Origin: Roseibium aggregatum IAM 12614
Lineage (GTDB): Bacteria; Pseudomonadota; Alphaproteobacteria; Rhizobiales; Stappiaceae
Reading direction: 5' to 3'
NCBI RefSeq assembly: GCF_000168975.1
Contig: NZ_AAUW01000020.1
Location: 1 to 64,000 of the forward strand
Length of the DNA stretch: 64,000 nt
Made by a program: the position numbers and the translations under genes. Within the stretch, counting starts at the first letter, position 1. The number at the start of each line of letters is the position of its first letter. This document shows positions 33,477 to 42,205 of the stretch, piece after piece. The notes under the pieces were generated by a model. That model ran no database searches, had not been told where the DNA came from, and worked only from the letters and a program-made list of their open reading frames with translations.

Positions 33477-34222
33477 GACCGTCGCTCCTGCTGCATCCCC
33501 TTGCGAATTTCAACCGCAAGGCTTGGCCGGTCTGTGGTGAAGACCTTCACACCCAGCCGAAGCGCTTTTTCAATCTGCTCGGCGCTATGCGCCGCCCAGC
33601 ACCCGAACTGAAGACCGGCGGTCTTGGCCGCGGCCATCAGCACCTCATCCGCGCAATCGATCTGAACACCGATTTCAGGGATCCCGTGTGCTTTCGCCAC
33701 TTCGAGCGTGCCCGCGGATCCAAGCTGTTGAAGAACCGGCGGACTGACGAGCCAGAGCCGCGGCCGGTCCGTCACTTTGGCCAGTTCATCAAGCGTTTCA
33801 ATCAGAAAGGACGAAAACACCGTACGCGCCAGCATGCCTTCCGCCGCAAGCACCGCGACCACTTTCGGCACGAAATCGGCGTAGGGCCGGCGATCAGGCC
33901 CCGGCTTGATCTCGCAGCGGAAGTCGACGGAACTTCCGCGGTAGATCGCACAGAGCTCTTGCAGCGACAGCGGATGGCTACCGGCGCCATAATCGATCGT
34001 TGCCGCCCTGACCTCAGCTTCGCTCATCTCGCAGATTGCACCGGTCCTGTCGGTGGTCCTGTCAAGGGTCGCATCGTGGTGAACCATGATGGCGCCGTCG
34101 GCCGTCGGGTGCAGGTCGAACTCTACCTCCTCAAGCGCCATCTGCGCGGTGGCTTTGAAACCGGCCGGCGTGCTGTCGCCGAACTCAAGTGTGCCGCCGC
34201 GATGGGATGCAATACGTGTCAT
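33473..34222 (-). CDS. ugpQ: glycerophosphodiester phosphodiesterase
   Basis: A 249-residue GDPD enzyme that releases glycerol-3-phosphate from glycerophosphodiesters. The catalytic motifs are ASHRGG (residues 5-10), EFDLHPTADGAIMVHHDATLDRT split as VEFDLHPTADG and VHHDATLDRTT, and FRCEIKPG. There is no signal peptide, so it is cytoplasmic and acts on substrate imported by the Ugp transporter. Two ATGs are possible; the second (34222) has GGAAG upstream. Located between ugpE and ugpC. Confidence 0.9.
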   Translation of the reverse strand: MTRIASHRGGTLEFGDSTPAGFKATAQMALEEVEFDLHPTADGAIMVHHDATLDRTTDRTGAICEMSEAEVRAATIDYGAGSHPLSLQELCAIYRGSSVDFRCEIKPGPDRRPYADFVPKVVAVLAAEGMLARTVFSSFLIETLDELAKVTDRPRLWLVSPPVLQQLGSAGTLEVAKAHGIPEIGVQIDCADEVLMAAAKTAGLQFGCWAAHSAEQIEKALRLGVKVFTTDRPSLAVEIRKGMQQERRS

Positions 34223-34234
34223 TGAAGCTTCCAT

Positions 34235-35044
34235 TTATTTGACCGCACCCATGGTGATGCCACGCACCAGGTGCCGTTCGACGAAGATGAAACCAAGCAG
34301 GACGGGAAGAATTGTGATGGTTGAGGCCGCCATCACCAGCGGCCAATTGACGACATCTTCGCTCGGATTAACCCGATAGAGGCGCGCAAGGCCGATCTGC
34401 AGCGTGTAGAGATCCTCGTCACCGACAGCGACCAGCGGCCAGATGTAGTTGTTCCATTCCGTAATGAAGATGAACAACCCCATGGAGAAGATCGCCGGGC
34501 GGGCAATCGGCACGATCACGCGCCAGAGCACCTTCAGCGGCGTTGCGCCGTCCATATAGGCTGCCTCGTCCAGGGCAACCGGAATGCCGCGGATGTATTG
34601 CCGCAGGAAGAACGCCGCAAAGCCGTTGGAAATCGCCGGAAGAATGAGCCCCGCATAGGTGTCCAGAAGCCCGACCCTTGCAAGGGTGAGGTAGTTCGGG
34701 ATCAGCGAGATATGGCTGGGGATCATCAGCGTTGCCACCACGGCGGCGAACAGCAGATTGCCACCTGGAAAACGGAACCTGGCAAAGGCGAAGGCCGCCA
34801 TTGTCGACACGGTCAGGGCGATGACGGTGACAGACCCTGAAACGACAATGCTGTTCAGCAGATAACGGGCGAAATTATATTGCCCGATAGCGAGTTCGTA
34901 GTTCTCCAGCGTGAATTCGAAATTGCCGGTGTAATAACCGTCCACGGTCTGGAACGACATGAAGACCGAATAGAGAACCGGCGACAGAAACAGAAGCCCC
35001 ACAATCAAGGCAAGGCCTGCGAGAAGGCGGCTGTCAGGCTTCAT
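34235..35044 (-). CDS. ugpE: glycerol-3-phosphate-type ABC permease
   Basis: A 269-residue CUT1 permease with about six transmembrane helices and the EAA loop IPVALDEAAYMDGATPLKVL, followed by WRVIVPIARPA. The start at 35044 overlaps the last 11 bp of ugpA and has GGAGG ahead. Forms the membrane channel with UgpA. Confidence 0.9.
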   Translation of the reverse strand: MKPDSRLLAGLALIVGLLFLSPVLYSVFMSFQTVDGYYTGNFEFTLENYELAIGQYNFARYLLNSIVVSGSVTVIALTVSTMAAFAFARFRFPGGNLLFAAVVATLMIPSHISLIPNYLTLARVGLLDTYAGLILPAISNGFAAFFLRQYIRGIPVALDEAAYMDGATPLKVLWRVIVPIARPAIFSMGLFIFITEWNNYIWPLVAVGDEDLYTLQIGLARLYRVNPSEDVVNWPLVMAASTITILPVLLGFIFVERHLVRGITMGAVK

Positions 35045-35903
35045 AGTGCACCCTCCGGCCAAGAACCCGCGCCTTGAAAAGCGCCAGCGCCGTCAGCAGT
35101 GCAAAAAGCACGACGGCAAGTGCAGAGCCCTGCCCGATATCAAACAGCGTGAAACCGATACGGTAGAGCATGTTGACCAGCATGTCGGTCGCCCCCGCCG
35201 GTCCGCCCTTGGTCATGATGTCCACGACGGTGAATACCTGAAAGGCCTCGATCACAGAGACGACAAGAAGGAAATAGGTGGTCGGCATCACCAGCGGCAC
35301 GGTCACACGGCGGAAGACGCGGCCCTTCCTGCCGCCGTCGACGGCAGCGGCATCATAAAGTTCCTGCGGGATTGCCTGGAGCCCGGCAATGTAGATGACG
35401 ATGTCGTAGCCAAGCTGCTTCCAGGTGTTGACGATGATCAGCACGCCAAGCGCAAGCTGCGGGTCCTGAAGCCAGGGAACCTTGCCGAGACCAAGCGTTT
35501 GCAGGAACGCATTGATCATGCCGTAGTCCGTCGCAAACAGCCAGGAGAACACCACCGCGATGGAAACGGTGGACGTGACGGACGGCAGGAACAGCGCGCC
35601 GCGCAGGATGCGCGAGGGCAAGACCTCCCGGACCAGATAACTTGCAACCAGAAGCGCCAGGCCAAGCCGGATCGGCACGGATACGAGCGCAAAGATTGCA
35701 GTCACCTTCAGCGAATTCCAGAACTCGTGGGACGAGAACAGCAGCCGGTAGTTCTCAACGCCCACCAGGGGCATCGTCGGCGACAGGAAGTCCCATTCCC
35801 GGAAGCTGAGATTGAGGCTGGAGGCAATCGGAATGTAGGTGAACACCGCGATAAAGGAGATCAGCGGCAGTACAAGAAAATAGGGTGTCAGGCGGGACAG
35901 CAT
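35034..35903 (-). CDS. ugpA: glycerol-3-phosphate-type ABC permease
   Basis: A 289-residue CUT1 permease. Its first helix is FLVLPLISFIAVFTYIPIA, and the EAA loop reads IPQELYDAAAVDGGRKGRVF and RRVTVPLVMPT. GGAG precedes the start. Lies 67 bp after ugpB, with a strong hairpin between. Confidence 0.9.
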   Translation of the reverse strand: MLSRLTPYFLVLPLISFIAVFTYIPIASSLNLSFREWDFLSPTMPLVGVENYRLLFSSHEFWNSLKVTAIFALVSVPIRLGLALLVASYLVREVLPSRILRGALFLPSVTSTVSIAVVFSWLFATDYGMINAFLQTLGLGKVPWLQDPQLALGVLIIVNTWKQLGYDIVIYIAGLQAIPQELYDAAAVDGGRKGRVFRRVTVPLVMPTTYFLLVVSVIEAFQVFTVVDIMTKGGPAGATDMLVNMLYRIGFTLFDIGQGSALAVVLFALLTALALFKARVLGRRVHYEA

Positions 35904-35920
35904 CTGAAAGGCTCCGGAAA

Positions 35921-35947
35921 CACCGGGCTTCAGCAGGAAGCCCGGTG
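35921..35947 (-). terminator. intercistronic hairpin between ugpB and ugpA
   Basis: CACCGGGCTTC and GAAGCCCGGTG form a perfect 11-bp stem with a 5-nt loop. There is no strong T-run, so partial termination or mRNA protection downstream of the abundant binding protein is likely. Confidence 0.65.
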
Positions 35948-35970
35948 CATTTGGCGGAAGAAAGGGGCGA

Positions 35971-37227
35971 TCAGTTGGTCCGCTCGGCTTCCTTGCGGGT
36001 ACGGTCGGCGAAATCCTTCAGCGTTTCCGCCGGCTCACGCTGACCGAGGGCCATGGCCTCCCACATGTCGTATTCGGTTGCGCGCATCCAGGTGACCACC
36101 GGCGGGCGTGGACGGCCACGGGCGAAGTCAAGCTGGTCGATTGCCACCGTGATGCCGGGCTTGTCCTGAACGGCAGCGGCTGCCAGCGGCTGCTCGGCCG
36201 TGTGCTTGTTGATCGGCATGTAGCCTGTGCCGGCGAACCAGATGGCGTTGGATTCAGGCGATGCGGCAAAGCTGATGAACTTGTAGGCAGCGTCCTGGGT
36301 TTCCTTGTCGGCAGACGACAGGATGCCGATGCCGGCGCCGCCAATCGGCACGGCACACACCTTGTTGCACGGCATCGGGCGAACGGCCAGGTTATCGCCG
36401 AGCGCCTTCTTGGAGCGGCCGTAGTTGCCGGTGGAATTCAGCATGATGCCAACCTTGCTGGCCAGAAACGCGTCCCTGCCGTTGTTTTCCTTGGTCACGC
36501 CGTCGGCGGAGGCAACCTTGTGCTCATGCACCAGTGAGGCCATCCATTCATAGGCTTCGATCGTGTTGGGGCTGTCGATCAGGATTTCGCCGGTCTTGCT
36601 GTCGATCAGGTCGCTGTCGTTGTCCATGATCAGACCCCAGCGGGCGAACTGACCCGGCGCGGCAATGCCGGTGATGCCTTCATCGCCCAGCTTCTCGGTG
36701 ATCTGCTTGGAAACCGCCAGCAGATCATCGTAGGTCTTGAGAGCCGGTTCTTCGGCAAAGCCGGCCCGCTCGAAGATTTCCTTGTTGTAGTAAAGAACCG
36801 GCGTGGAGGAGTTGAACGGCACGATGTAGTTCTTGCCTTCAAAGACGCCGACTTCCCGGGCGAAATCGAACAGGTCGTCCTTCAGCGGATCGGCGTTGAC
36901 CTTCTCGGTCAGATCCATCAGCACGCCGCGGTCTGCGAAGAGGCCATAGCGGGTGACTTCCATGATCACTGCGTCAGGTGCCCGGCGTGCCGGAATCGCG
37001 GCCTGAAGCTTGGTAACGATGTCGTTGTAGTTGCCGATAAACTGGGCATCGATCCTGATATCAGGGTTTGCCGCCTGAAAGTTCTCGATGATCTTGCCAA
37101 GCGCTTCGCCGCCGCTGCCATCAAAACTGTGCCAGAATTCAACCGTGACTTCCGCCTGCGCGGCGCTGATGCTGCCGGATAGGCCGATTAGACCTGCCAG
37201 CAGCAGTTTCTTCAAGTTCTTCAACAT
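35971..37227 (-). CDS. ugpB: glycerol-3-phosphate-type periplasmic binding protein
   Basis: A 418-residue solute-binding protein with a signal peptide (KKLLLAGLIGLSGSISAAQA). VTVEFWHSFDGSGGEALGKI and VPFNSSTPVLYYNKEIFERA closely resemble UgpB, whose ligand-binding region has the same NSSTPVLYYN. The start was set at 37227 because the longer frame puts 36 non-signal residues ahead of the leader. First structural gene of the operon; the presence of ugpQ supports G3P/glycerophosphodiesters as substrates. Confidence 0.9.
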   Translation of the reverse strand: MLKNLKKLLLAGLIGLSGSISAAQAEVTVEFWHSFDGSGGEALGKIIENFQAANPDIRIDAQFIGNYNDIVTKLQAAIPARRAPDAVIMEVTRYGLFADRGVLMDLTEKVNADPLKDDLFDFAREVGVFEGKNYIVPFNSSTPVLYYNKEIFERAGFAEEPALKTYDDLLAVSKQITEKLGDEGITGIAAPGQFARWGLIMDNDSDLIDSKTGEILIDSPNTIEAYEWMASLVHEHKVASADGVTKENNGRDAFLASKVGIMLNSTGNYGRSKKALGDNLAVRPMPCNKVCAVPIGGAGIGILSSADKETQDAAYKFISFAASPESNAIWFAGTGYMPINKHTAEQPLAAAAVQDKPGITVAIDQLDFARGRPRPPVVTWMRATEYDMWEAMALGQREPAETLKDFADRTRKEAERTN

Positions 37228-37262
37228 GAGGTCATCCTTGTCAGAGTGAACTATTTCCGTTT

Positions 37263-37310
37263 GCGCATGAAAGTTCGCCGCCGGTTCGAACGGCGGTCTT
37301 TTTTGGTTTG
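37263..37310. terminator. hairpin between rpiR and ugpB
   Basis: CCGCCG and CGGCGG pair around a GTTCGAA loop and are followed on the plus strand by TTTTTT. It could limit read-through from rpiR or antisense transcription into it. Confidence 0.4.
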
Positions 37311-37368
37311 TTCCGTGATGTCCATAAGCTGCCACGCCCCATGACGAAGGCTCCGGCAGGCAGAAGGG

Positions 37369-38253
37369 TTACCTGCGCCAGCGCGGCGGCAGCGATTGAC
37401 GAAAAGCCTTGAATTCCTCCAGGGACCGGATCGATTTGCCCGCATCGATACCGGCCAGATCGAGAATGATTGCATTGGCGATGGTCATCGGCACGACCAG
37501 CGACTGGGACTCGCCCGCCTCACCGCGCGAGGCGCAGATCTGGTGATCGGGCGCGGGGTCGAAACGGGCGGCATGCAGGTCTGTCAGCGCCAGCCTCTTT
37601 GCACCGCGCATGGAGGCAATGCCGTTTGCATCGCTGATCTGCTGCGACGGACGGCGAAAGGCGAGCAGCCACACGACATCCGCCGGTGAAAGCGTGTTCA
37701 GCATCTCCGCAAAATGATGCGTGCGGTCGCCAAGATCAGCCACGTCATAACCGGACCGCTGCAAGCGCAGGGTAATCAGTGAGGACAGGCTGGCCGCGTG
37801 CCCGCGGCCGAAAATGAAGATCTTGCGGGCATCGCGCAGGGCTTCGGAGAAACTGCGGATATCGCTGTCGGGAACAGCGGTGCGCAAGGCTTCGAGGGCG
37901 GCGATTTCACTGTCGAGTATCGAAGACAGAACCTGCCCTTCCTCCGCCCGCACCAGCCGGGCCGCCATCCGCGCGGCCGGGTTCTCGAAGTCATTGCCCT
38001 CGTCAACGAGGCTGGACTGGAGGTAGGTCCGGAACTCCGGGTAGCCCTCAAAGCCGAGCCGCTTGGCCAGACGCACAGCCGCGGCGGGATGCACGCCGGC
38101 GCGAAGAGACACCTCCTTGCCGTTTTCAATGGCGGCGCGGACCGGATCCTTGACCAGGACATCAAGGAGCCGGGTATCGGAGCCCGTCAGCCGCGAAGCA
38201 TTGCGGGTAATAAGATCGGACAGGAAACCGGAAGATGGCGCAGGTTTTGACAT
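37369..38253 (-). CDS. RpiR/MurR-family regulator with SIS domain
   Basis: A 294-residue regulator. The N-terminal RpiR HTH (about 10-85) contains VSLRAGVHPAAAVRLAKRLGF and GYPEFRTYLQ. The SIS phosphosugar-binding domain (about 125-260) starts RKIFIFGRGHAASLSSLIT. It lies directly upstream of ugpB on the same strand, so it probably senses a phosphorylated compound such as glycerol-3-phosphate and controls the ugp operon. Confidence 0.88.
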   Translation of the reverse strand: MSKPAPSSGFLSDLITRNASRLTGSDTRLLDVLVKDPVRAAIENGKEVSLRAGVHPAAAVRLAKRLGFEGYPEFRTYLQSSLVDEGNDFENPAARMAARLVRAEEGQVLSSILDSEIAALEALRTAVPDSDIRSFSEALRDARKIFIFGRGHAASLSSLITLRLQRSGYDVADLGDRTHHFAEMLNTLSPADVVWLLAFRRPSQQISDANGIASMRGAKRLALTDLHAARFDPAPDHQICASRGEAGESQSLVVPMTIANAIILDLAGIDAGKSIRSLEEFKAFRQSLPPRWRR

Positions 38254-38268
38254 GCCGCCGTTCTAGGT

Positions 38269-38286
38269 CTGCAATTTGAATTGCAG
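38269..38286. promoter_or_regulatory. 18-bp palindrome upstream of rpiR
   Basis: CTGCAATT-TG-AATTGCAG is a perfect inverted repeat 16 bp ahead of the rpiR start. It is a good candidate for an autoregulatory operator. Confidence 0.5.
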
Positions 38287-38398
38287 GCTACAGTTCGATG
38301 AAATTTTTATTACAGGCCAGATGCGACCCGACAGGAACCGCCTCGGCACAGAAGCTCCGCGCGCTTAGAAGCAAGAGGAACGAAAGAATAATTGTAAT

Positions 38399-38415
38399 TA
38401 TCGAAAAATCCGATA
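38399..38415. promoter_or_regulatory. operator candidate TATCG-N7-CGATA, copy 1
   Basis: TATCG and CGATA arms with a 7-bp centre, 38 bp upstream of the ArsR-like regulator gene. The same arms and spacing recur at 39498-39514 ahead of the GH51 gene. Confidence 0.55.
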
Positions 38416-38452
38416 CAGATAGCTGTTCCAGATTTAGATCCGGGAACAACCC

Positions 38453-39382
38453 ATGCGCGCAAATTTTCTGATCGTCGATCCCGTCAAGGACAAGGCTGCC
38501 ATGAAGGCAATTGCCTCCCAGCCTCGCCTGCACCTGTTGCAGGAGCTTGTGCGGTCGCCCGGGATGAACATCAACGCGCTTTCGGAAGCCTCCGGCATGC
38601 CGCAATCCTCCGTCTCCACCCACATCCAGGTTCTGGAAGAAGCGGGACTGGTGCGAACGGAAGTGCAGCGGGCGCGCAAGGGCAGCCAGAAAACGACTTT
38701 TGCCATCTACGACGAAATCATCCTGGCCTTCCGTTCGTCGGAAGAACGGATCCAGCCGAACCAGATCGAGGTATCGATGCCGCTCGGCCTTTACACCAAC
38801 AGCCTCGTGACAGGCCCCTGTGGCATCTGCTCGACAGACGGGATCATCGGCCTCCTCGATGTGCCGGAAACCTTCATGGACCCGGAGCGGATGAAGACGG
38901 CTTTACTGTGGTTTACCAGTGGCTTCGTCGAATATCAGTTCCCCAATAACGCCAAGCTCACCGGCAAGGAGATCGACGGACTGGACGTGGTCATGGAGGT
39001 CAGCTCCGAGGTACCGGGCACCATGACCAACTGGCCATCCGACATTGTGCTGTCGATCAACGGCAAGGAGATTGGCGTCTGGACATCCCCCGGCGATTTC
39101 GGCGACAAACGCGGTGTCTACACACCGGACTGGTGGAAGCTTTCCGGGTCGCAATACGGCATGCTGAAGACCTGGAGCGTCGGCAGGAACGGCACTTTCG
39201 TAGACGGTCACAAGATCTCAGACATCAAGACCGAAGACCTCCAGCTCGACGAACACCGGTCGGTCCGGCTGAAGATCGAGGTGAAGGCCGAAGGGCGGCA
39301 CCCGGGCGGGATCAACGTCTTCGGACGCGGTTTCGGCAACTATGATCAAGACATTATTTTGCGCCTGCACACCCGCGGCTGA
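38453..39382 (+). CDS. ArsR-like wHTH regulator with large C-terminal ligand domain
   Basis: A 309-residue protein. Residues 15-85 form an ArsR-type winged helix (LHLLQELVRSPGMNINALSE, then SGMPQSSVSTHIQVLEEAGL). The remaining 220 residues are a beta-rich domain with GPCGICSTDG, TPDWWKLSGSQYG and an H-P-G-G-I-N region, unlike metal-sensing ArsR proteins. It is followed by a GH51 glycosidase and a sugar importer, so it probably senses an arabinose-containing sugar. Metal-site cysteines of SmtB/ArsR are absent. Confidence 0.8.
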   Translation: MRANFLIVDPVKDKAAMKAIASQPRLHLLQELVRSPGMNINALSEASGMPQSSVSTHIQVLEEAGLVRTEVQRARKGSQKTTFAIYDEIILAFRSSEERIQPNQIEVSMPLGLYTNSLVTGPCGICSTDGIIGLLDVPETFMDPERMKTALLWFTSGFVEYQFPNNAKLTGKEIDGLDVVMEVSSEVPGTMTNWPSDIVLSINGKEIGVWTSPGDFGDKRGVYTPDWWKLSGSQYGMLKTWSVGRNGTFVDGHKISDIKTEDLQLDEHRSVRLKIEVKAEGRHPGGINVFGRGFGNYDQDIILRLHTRG

Positions 39383-39496
39383 CCAGAACCGCACTTGAAA
39401 TTTCCGAAGCTCGCCTCATCTTCCGGTTGCACCGCAGCAACTTTGTCCGGTTGACAATTTTCGCGAAGCCCGCATTTTCATCAGAAATAAGGATTC

Positions 39497-39515
39497 ATAT
39501 CGATTTATTCGATAT
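39497..39515. promoter_or_regulatory. operator candidate TATCG-N7-CGATA, copy 2
   Basis: ATATCGA and TCGATAT, perfect 7-bp arms around TTTAT, 20 bp ahead of the GH51 start. Core arms and spacing equal those of copy 1 at 38399. Confidence 0.6.
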
Positions 39516-39535
39516 ACATTTCTGGGAGAATGCGA

Positions 39536-41047
39536 ATGAAGGCACGTGTCACCGTGCATCGGGATTTCCGGATCAGTTCCATCGATGAGCGGCTTTATTC
39601 CGCATTCATTGAACACATGGGACGGGCCATCTATTCCGGCATCTATGAACCCGGCCACCCTCAGGCCGACGCGAACGGTTTCCGCAAGGACGTGCTGAAA
39701 TTCGTTCAGGATCTGAAGATCCCGGCCATTCGCTATCCCGGCGGCAATTTCGTCTCTGCCTACAATTGGGAAGACGGCATCGGCCCGAAAGACAAGCGAC
39801 CTGTCCGCCTCGATCTTGCCTGGCGCAGCAAGGAGACCAACCAGGTCGGTATCGATGACTTCGCCATCTGGGCGGAACAGGCCGGCATTGAAATGATGCT
39901 TGCCGTCAACCTGGGTTCGCGCGGCCTGGAAGAGGCGCGCAACTTTCTGGAGTATGTGAATTTTCCCGGTGGCACCGAATGGTCGGACCTGCGCCGTTCC
40001 AACGGCCGGGCGGATCCCTACGGGGTCAAGATGTGGTGCCTCGGCAACGAAATGGATGGCCCCTGGCAGATAGGTCACAAGGTTGCCACGGAATACGGCC
40101 GCCTGGCCAACGAGACGGCCAAGGCCTTCAAGGGTTTCGACCCGACAATCGAGACAATCGTCTGTGGAAGCTCCAATGACCGCATGCCCACTTATCCGGA
40201 ATGGGAGCGGGAGGTACTGGAAGAGTGCTACGAGAACGTCGATTACATCTCGCTGCACAAATATTTCGGCAACAACAGCAAGGACACGCTGAACTACTTC
40301 GGCAAGATCGAGGAAACCGGCCGCTACATCCAGACCATTGGCGGCGTCATCGATTATGTGAAGTCGAAGAAACGCGCCAAGAACGACGTCCACATCTGCT
40401 TTGACGAGTGGAACGTCTGGTATCACATCCGCGAGGATGACGGCCGCCGCATCAAGGAATGGGACTGGCCGGAAGCCCCGGCATTGCTGGAAGAAAACTA
40501 CAACTTCGAAGATGCGCTCTTCGTGGCCGGGCTGCTCAACGAATTCATCCGCCGGTCGGATCGTGTGCGCATTGCCTGCATTGCCCAGCTCGTCAACGTG
40601 ATTGCTCCGATCCGGGCCGAAAAAGGCGGGCCCGCCTGGCGTCAGACCATCTATTACCCCTATCAGTTCGCCTCTCTTTACGGCCGCGGCGATGCGCTGA
40701 ACGTTGCCGTGGATGCGCCCACCTACAATTGCTCTGTCGCCGATGACGTCAGCTATCTCGACGTTGCCGGCGTGCATGACAAGGCTGCCGGAACGCTGAC
40801 GCTGTTCGTTCTCAACCGGCACCTCACCGAAACGGCGGATCTCGACGTCTCGCTGACAGGCTTCGGCGCGCCGTCAATGGCCGAGCACCTGTCCATGGAG
40901 GGCTACGGCCTCAACGATACCAACGGCCCGGACAAGCCGGACAACGTGGTTCCCGGCAAGGGGACAGGCGTTGGCGTGGAGGACGGTCAGCTCAAGGGCA
41001 AGCTGGCACCCCTTTCCTATCACGTCCTGCGGCTGAACGTGTCCTGA
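39536..41047 (+). CDS. abfA: GH51 alpha-L-arabinofuranosidase
   Basis: A 503-residue glycoside hydrolase family 51 enzyme. The acid/base Glu172 lies in WCLGNEMDGPWQ and the nucleophile Glu291 in CFDEWNVWY; RYPGGNFVSAYNWEDGIG is another family hallmark. There is no signal peptide, so it works in the cytoplasm on imported arabino-oligosaccharides. Of two close ATGs, 39536 has GGGAG at normal spacing. It precedes an ABC importer operon on the same strand with a 13-bp gap. Confidence 0.95.
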   Translation: MKARVTVHRDFRISSIDERLYSAFIEHMGRAIYSGIYEPGHPQADANGFRKDVLKFVQDLKIPAIRYPGGNFVSAYNWEDGIGPKDKRPVRLDLAWRSKETNQVGIDDFAIWAEQAGIEMMLAVNLGSRGLEEARNFLEYVNFPGGTEWSDLRRSNGRADPYGVKMWCLGNEMDGPWQIGHKVATEYGRLANETAKAFKGFDPTIETIVCGSSNDRMPTYPEWEREVLEECYENVDYISLHKYFGNNSKDTLNYFGKIEETGRYIQTIGGVIDYVKSKKRAKNDVHICFDEWNVWYHIREDDGRRIKEWDWPEAPALLEENYNFEDALFVAGLLNEFIRRSDRVRIACIAQLVNVIAPIRAEKGGPAWRQTIYYPYQFASLYGRGDALNVAVDAPTYNCSVADDVSYLDVAGVHDKAAGTLTLFVLNRHLTETADLDVSLTGFGAPSMAEHLSMEGYGLNDTNGPDKPDNVVPGKGTGVGVEDGQLKGKLAPLSYHVLRLNVS

Positions 41048-41060
41048 GGGGAACCATGTG

Positions 41061-42131
41061 ATGGGTGTTCACCTTCGCAACATACGCAAGGTCTTCGGCC
41101 CGGTCGGGGTGATCCACGATGTCAGCATGGACATTCCGGCAGGTGAATTCGCAGTCTTTGTCGGCCCGTCCGGATGCGGAAAGTCGACATTGCTGCGCAT
41201 GATCGCAGGTCTTGAAGACACGAGCGGCGGCACGATCTCCATCGAGGGCACCGATGTAACCTGGCAGGAACCGGCCAAGCGCGGCGTTGCCATGGTTTTC
41301 CAGTCCTACGCGCTTTATCCGCACCTGTCGGTCTTCGAGAACATGGCCTTTTCTATGCGTTTGAAACGCGCTCCAAAACAGGACGTGCACGACAAGGTGA
41401 TGGAAGCGGCCCGCATTCTCCAGCTTGAGGAACAGCTTGAAAAAAAGCCGTCTCAACTGTCCGGCGGTCAGCGCCAGCGGGTGGCAATCGGACGGGCGAT
41501 CGTGCGTCAGCCCAAGGTGTTCCTGTTTGATGAGCCGCTGTCAAACCTGGATGCGGAACTGCGTGTCCAGATGAGGCTGGAGCTTGCGCGGCTGCACAAG
41601 CAGATCGGCGCGACGATGATTTATGTCACCCACGACCAGGTGGAGGCCATGACGCTGGCCGACCGGATCTTCGTTCTGAAGCAGGGTGTCGTGCAGCAGG
41701 CCGGCAAGCCGCTGGATCTCTACGACGATCCGGACAACCGGTGTGTTGCCGGTTTCATCGGATCGCCCGCCATGAACTTTCTGCCGGCAACAGTGCTTGG
41801 CCGGGAAGGCGATTGCCTGCGTGTGGCCATTGAGGGAACGGAAGCCAGCCTGATGGCCCGGGTTTCCGGCGATCTTCCGGCTGGCAGCCGGATGACCCTC
41901 GGACTGCGTCCGGAACACCTGACAACCGCGGACGCAGGCGTACCCGTAACCGTGGAAATGGCTGAGGACCTGGGAGGTGTTTCCTACCTGCACACGCATA
42001 TGCCGGACGGCCGCGAAATAGTCGTTGAATGGCGTGGCAGCCGCCACGCCGGCGGCGGGGAAGCAATCAAGCTCACCTGCGCGCCGGAAAAGGTTCTGGT
42101 CTTCGACGAGCAGGACCAGCGTATTCGGTAG
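41061..42131 (+). CDS. CUT1 sugar ABC transporter ATPase (MalK/UgpC type)
   Basis: A 356-residue ATPase: Walker A GPSGCGKST, Q-loop FQSYALYPHL, signature LSGGQRQRVAIG, Walker B VFLFDEPLSNLD, and C-terminal TOBE domain with LGLRPEHL. GAGGGGAA precedes the ATG. It probably energises the binding protein and permeases at 42206-45274. A small hairpin (AACCGGC/GCCGGTT) separates it from the next gene. Confidence 0.92.
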   Translation: MGVHLRNIRKVFGPVGVIHDVSMDIPAGEFAVFVGPSGCGKSTLLRMIAGLEDTSGGTISIEGTDVTWQEPAKRGVAMVFQSYALYPHLSVFENMAFSMRLKRAPKQDVHDKVMEAARILQLEEQLEKKPSQLSGGQRQRVAIGRAIVRQPKVFLFDEPLSNLDAELRVQMRLELARLHKQIGATMIYVTHDQVEAMTLADRIFVLKQGVVQQAGKPLDLYDDPDNRCVAGFIGSPAMNFLPATVLGREGDCLRVAIEGTEASLMARVSGDLPAGSRMTLGLRPEHLTTADAGVPVTVEMAEDLGGVSYLHTHMPDGREIVVEWRGSRHAGGGEAIKLTCAPEKVLVFDEQDQRIR

Positions 42132-42205
42132 ACCGTCTGTCTGCCTGGTACCTTTGAACCGGCCTTGATGGGAGATGCCGGTTTGTCATTTGGGAGGAAG
42201 AGTCG

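Noticed and set aside
39416..40822. 468-codon minus-strand frame
   Set aside because: Antisense shadow of the GH51 gene, whose catalytic motifs are intact.
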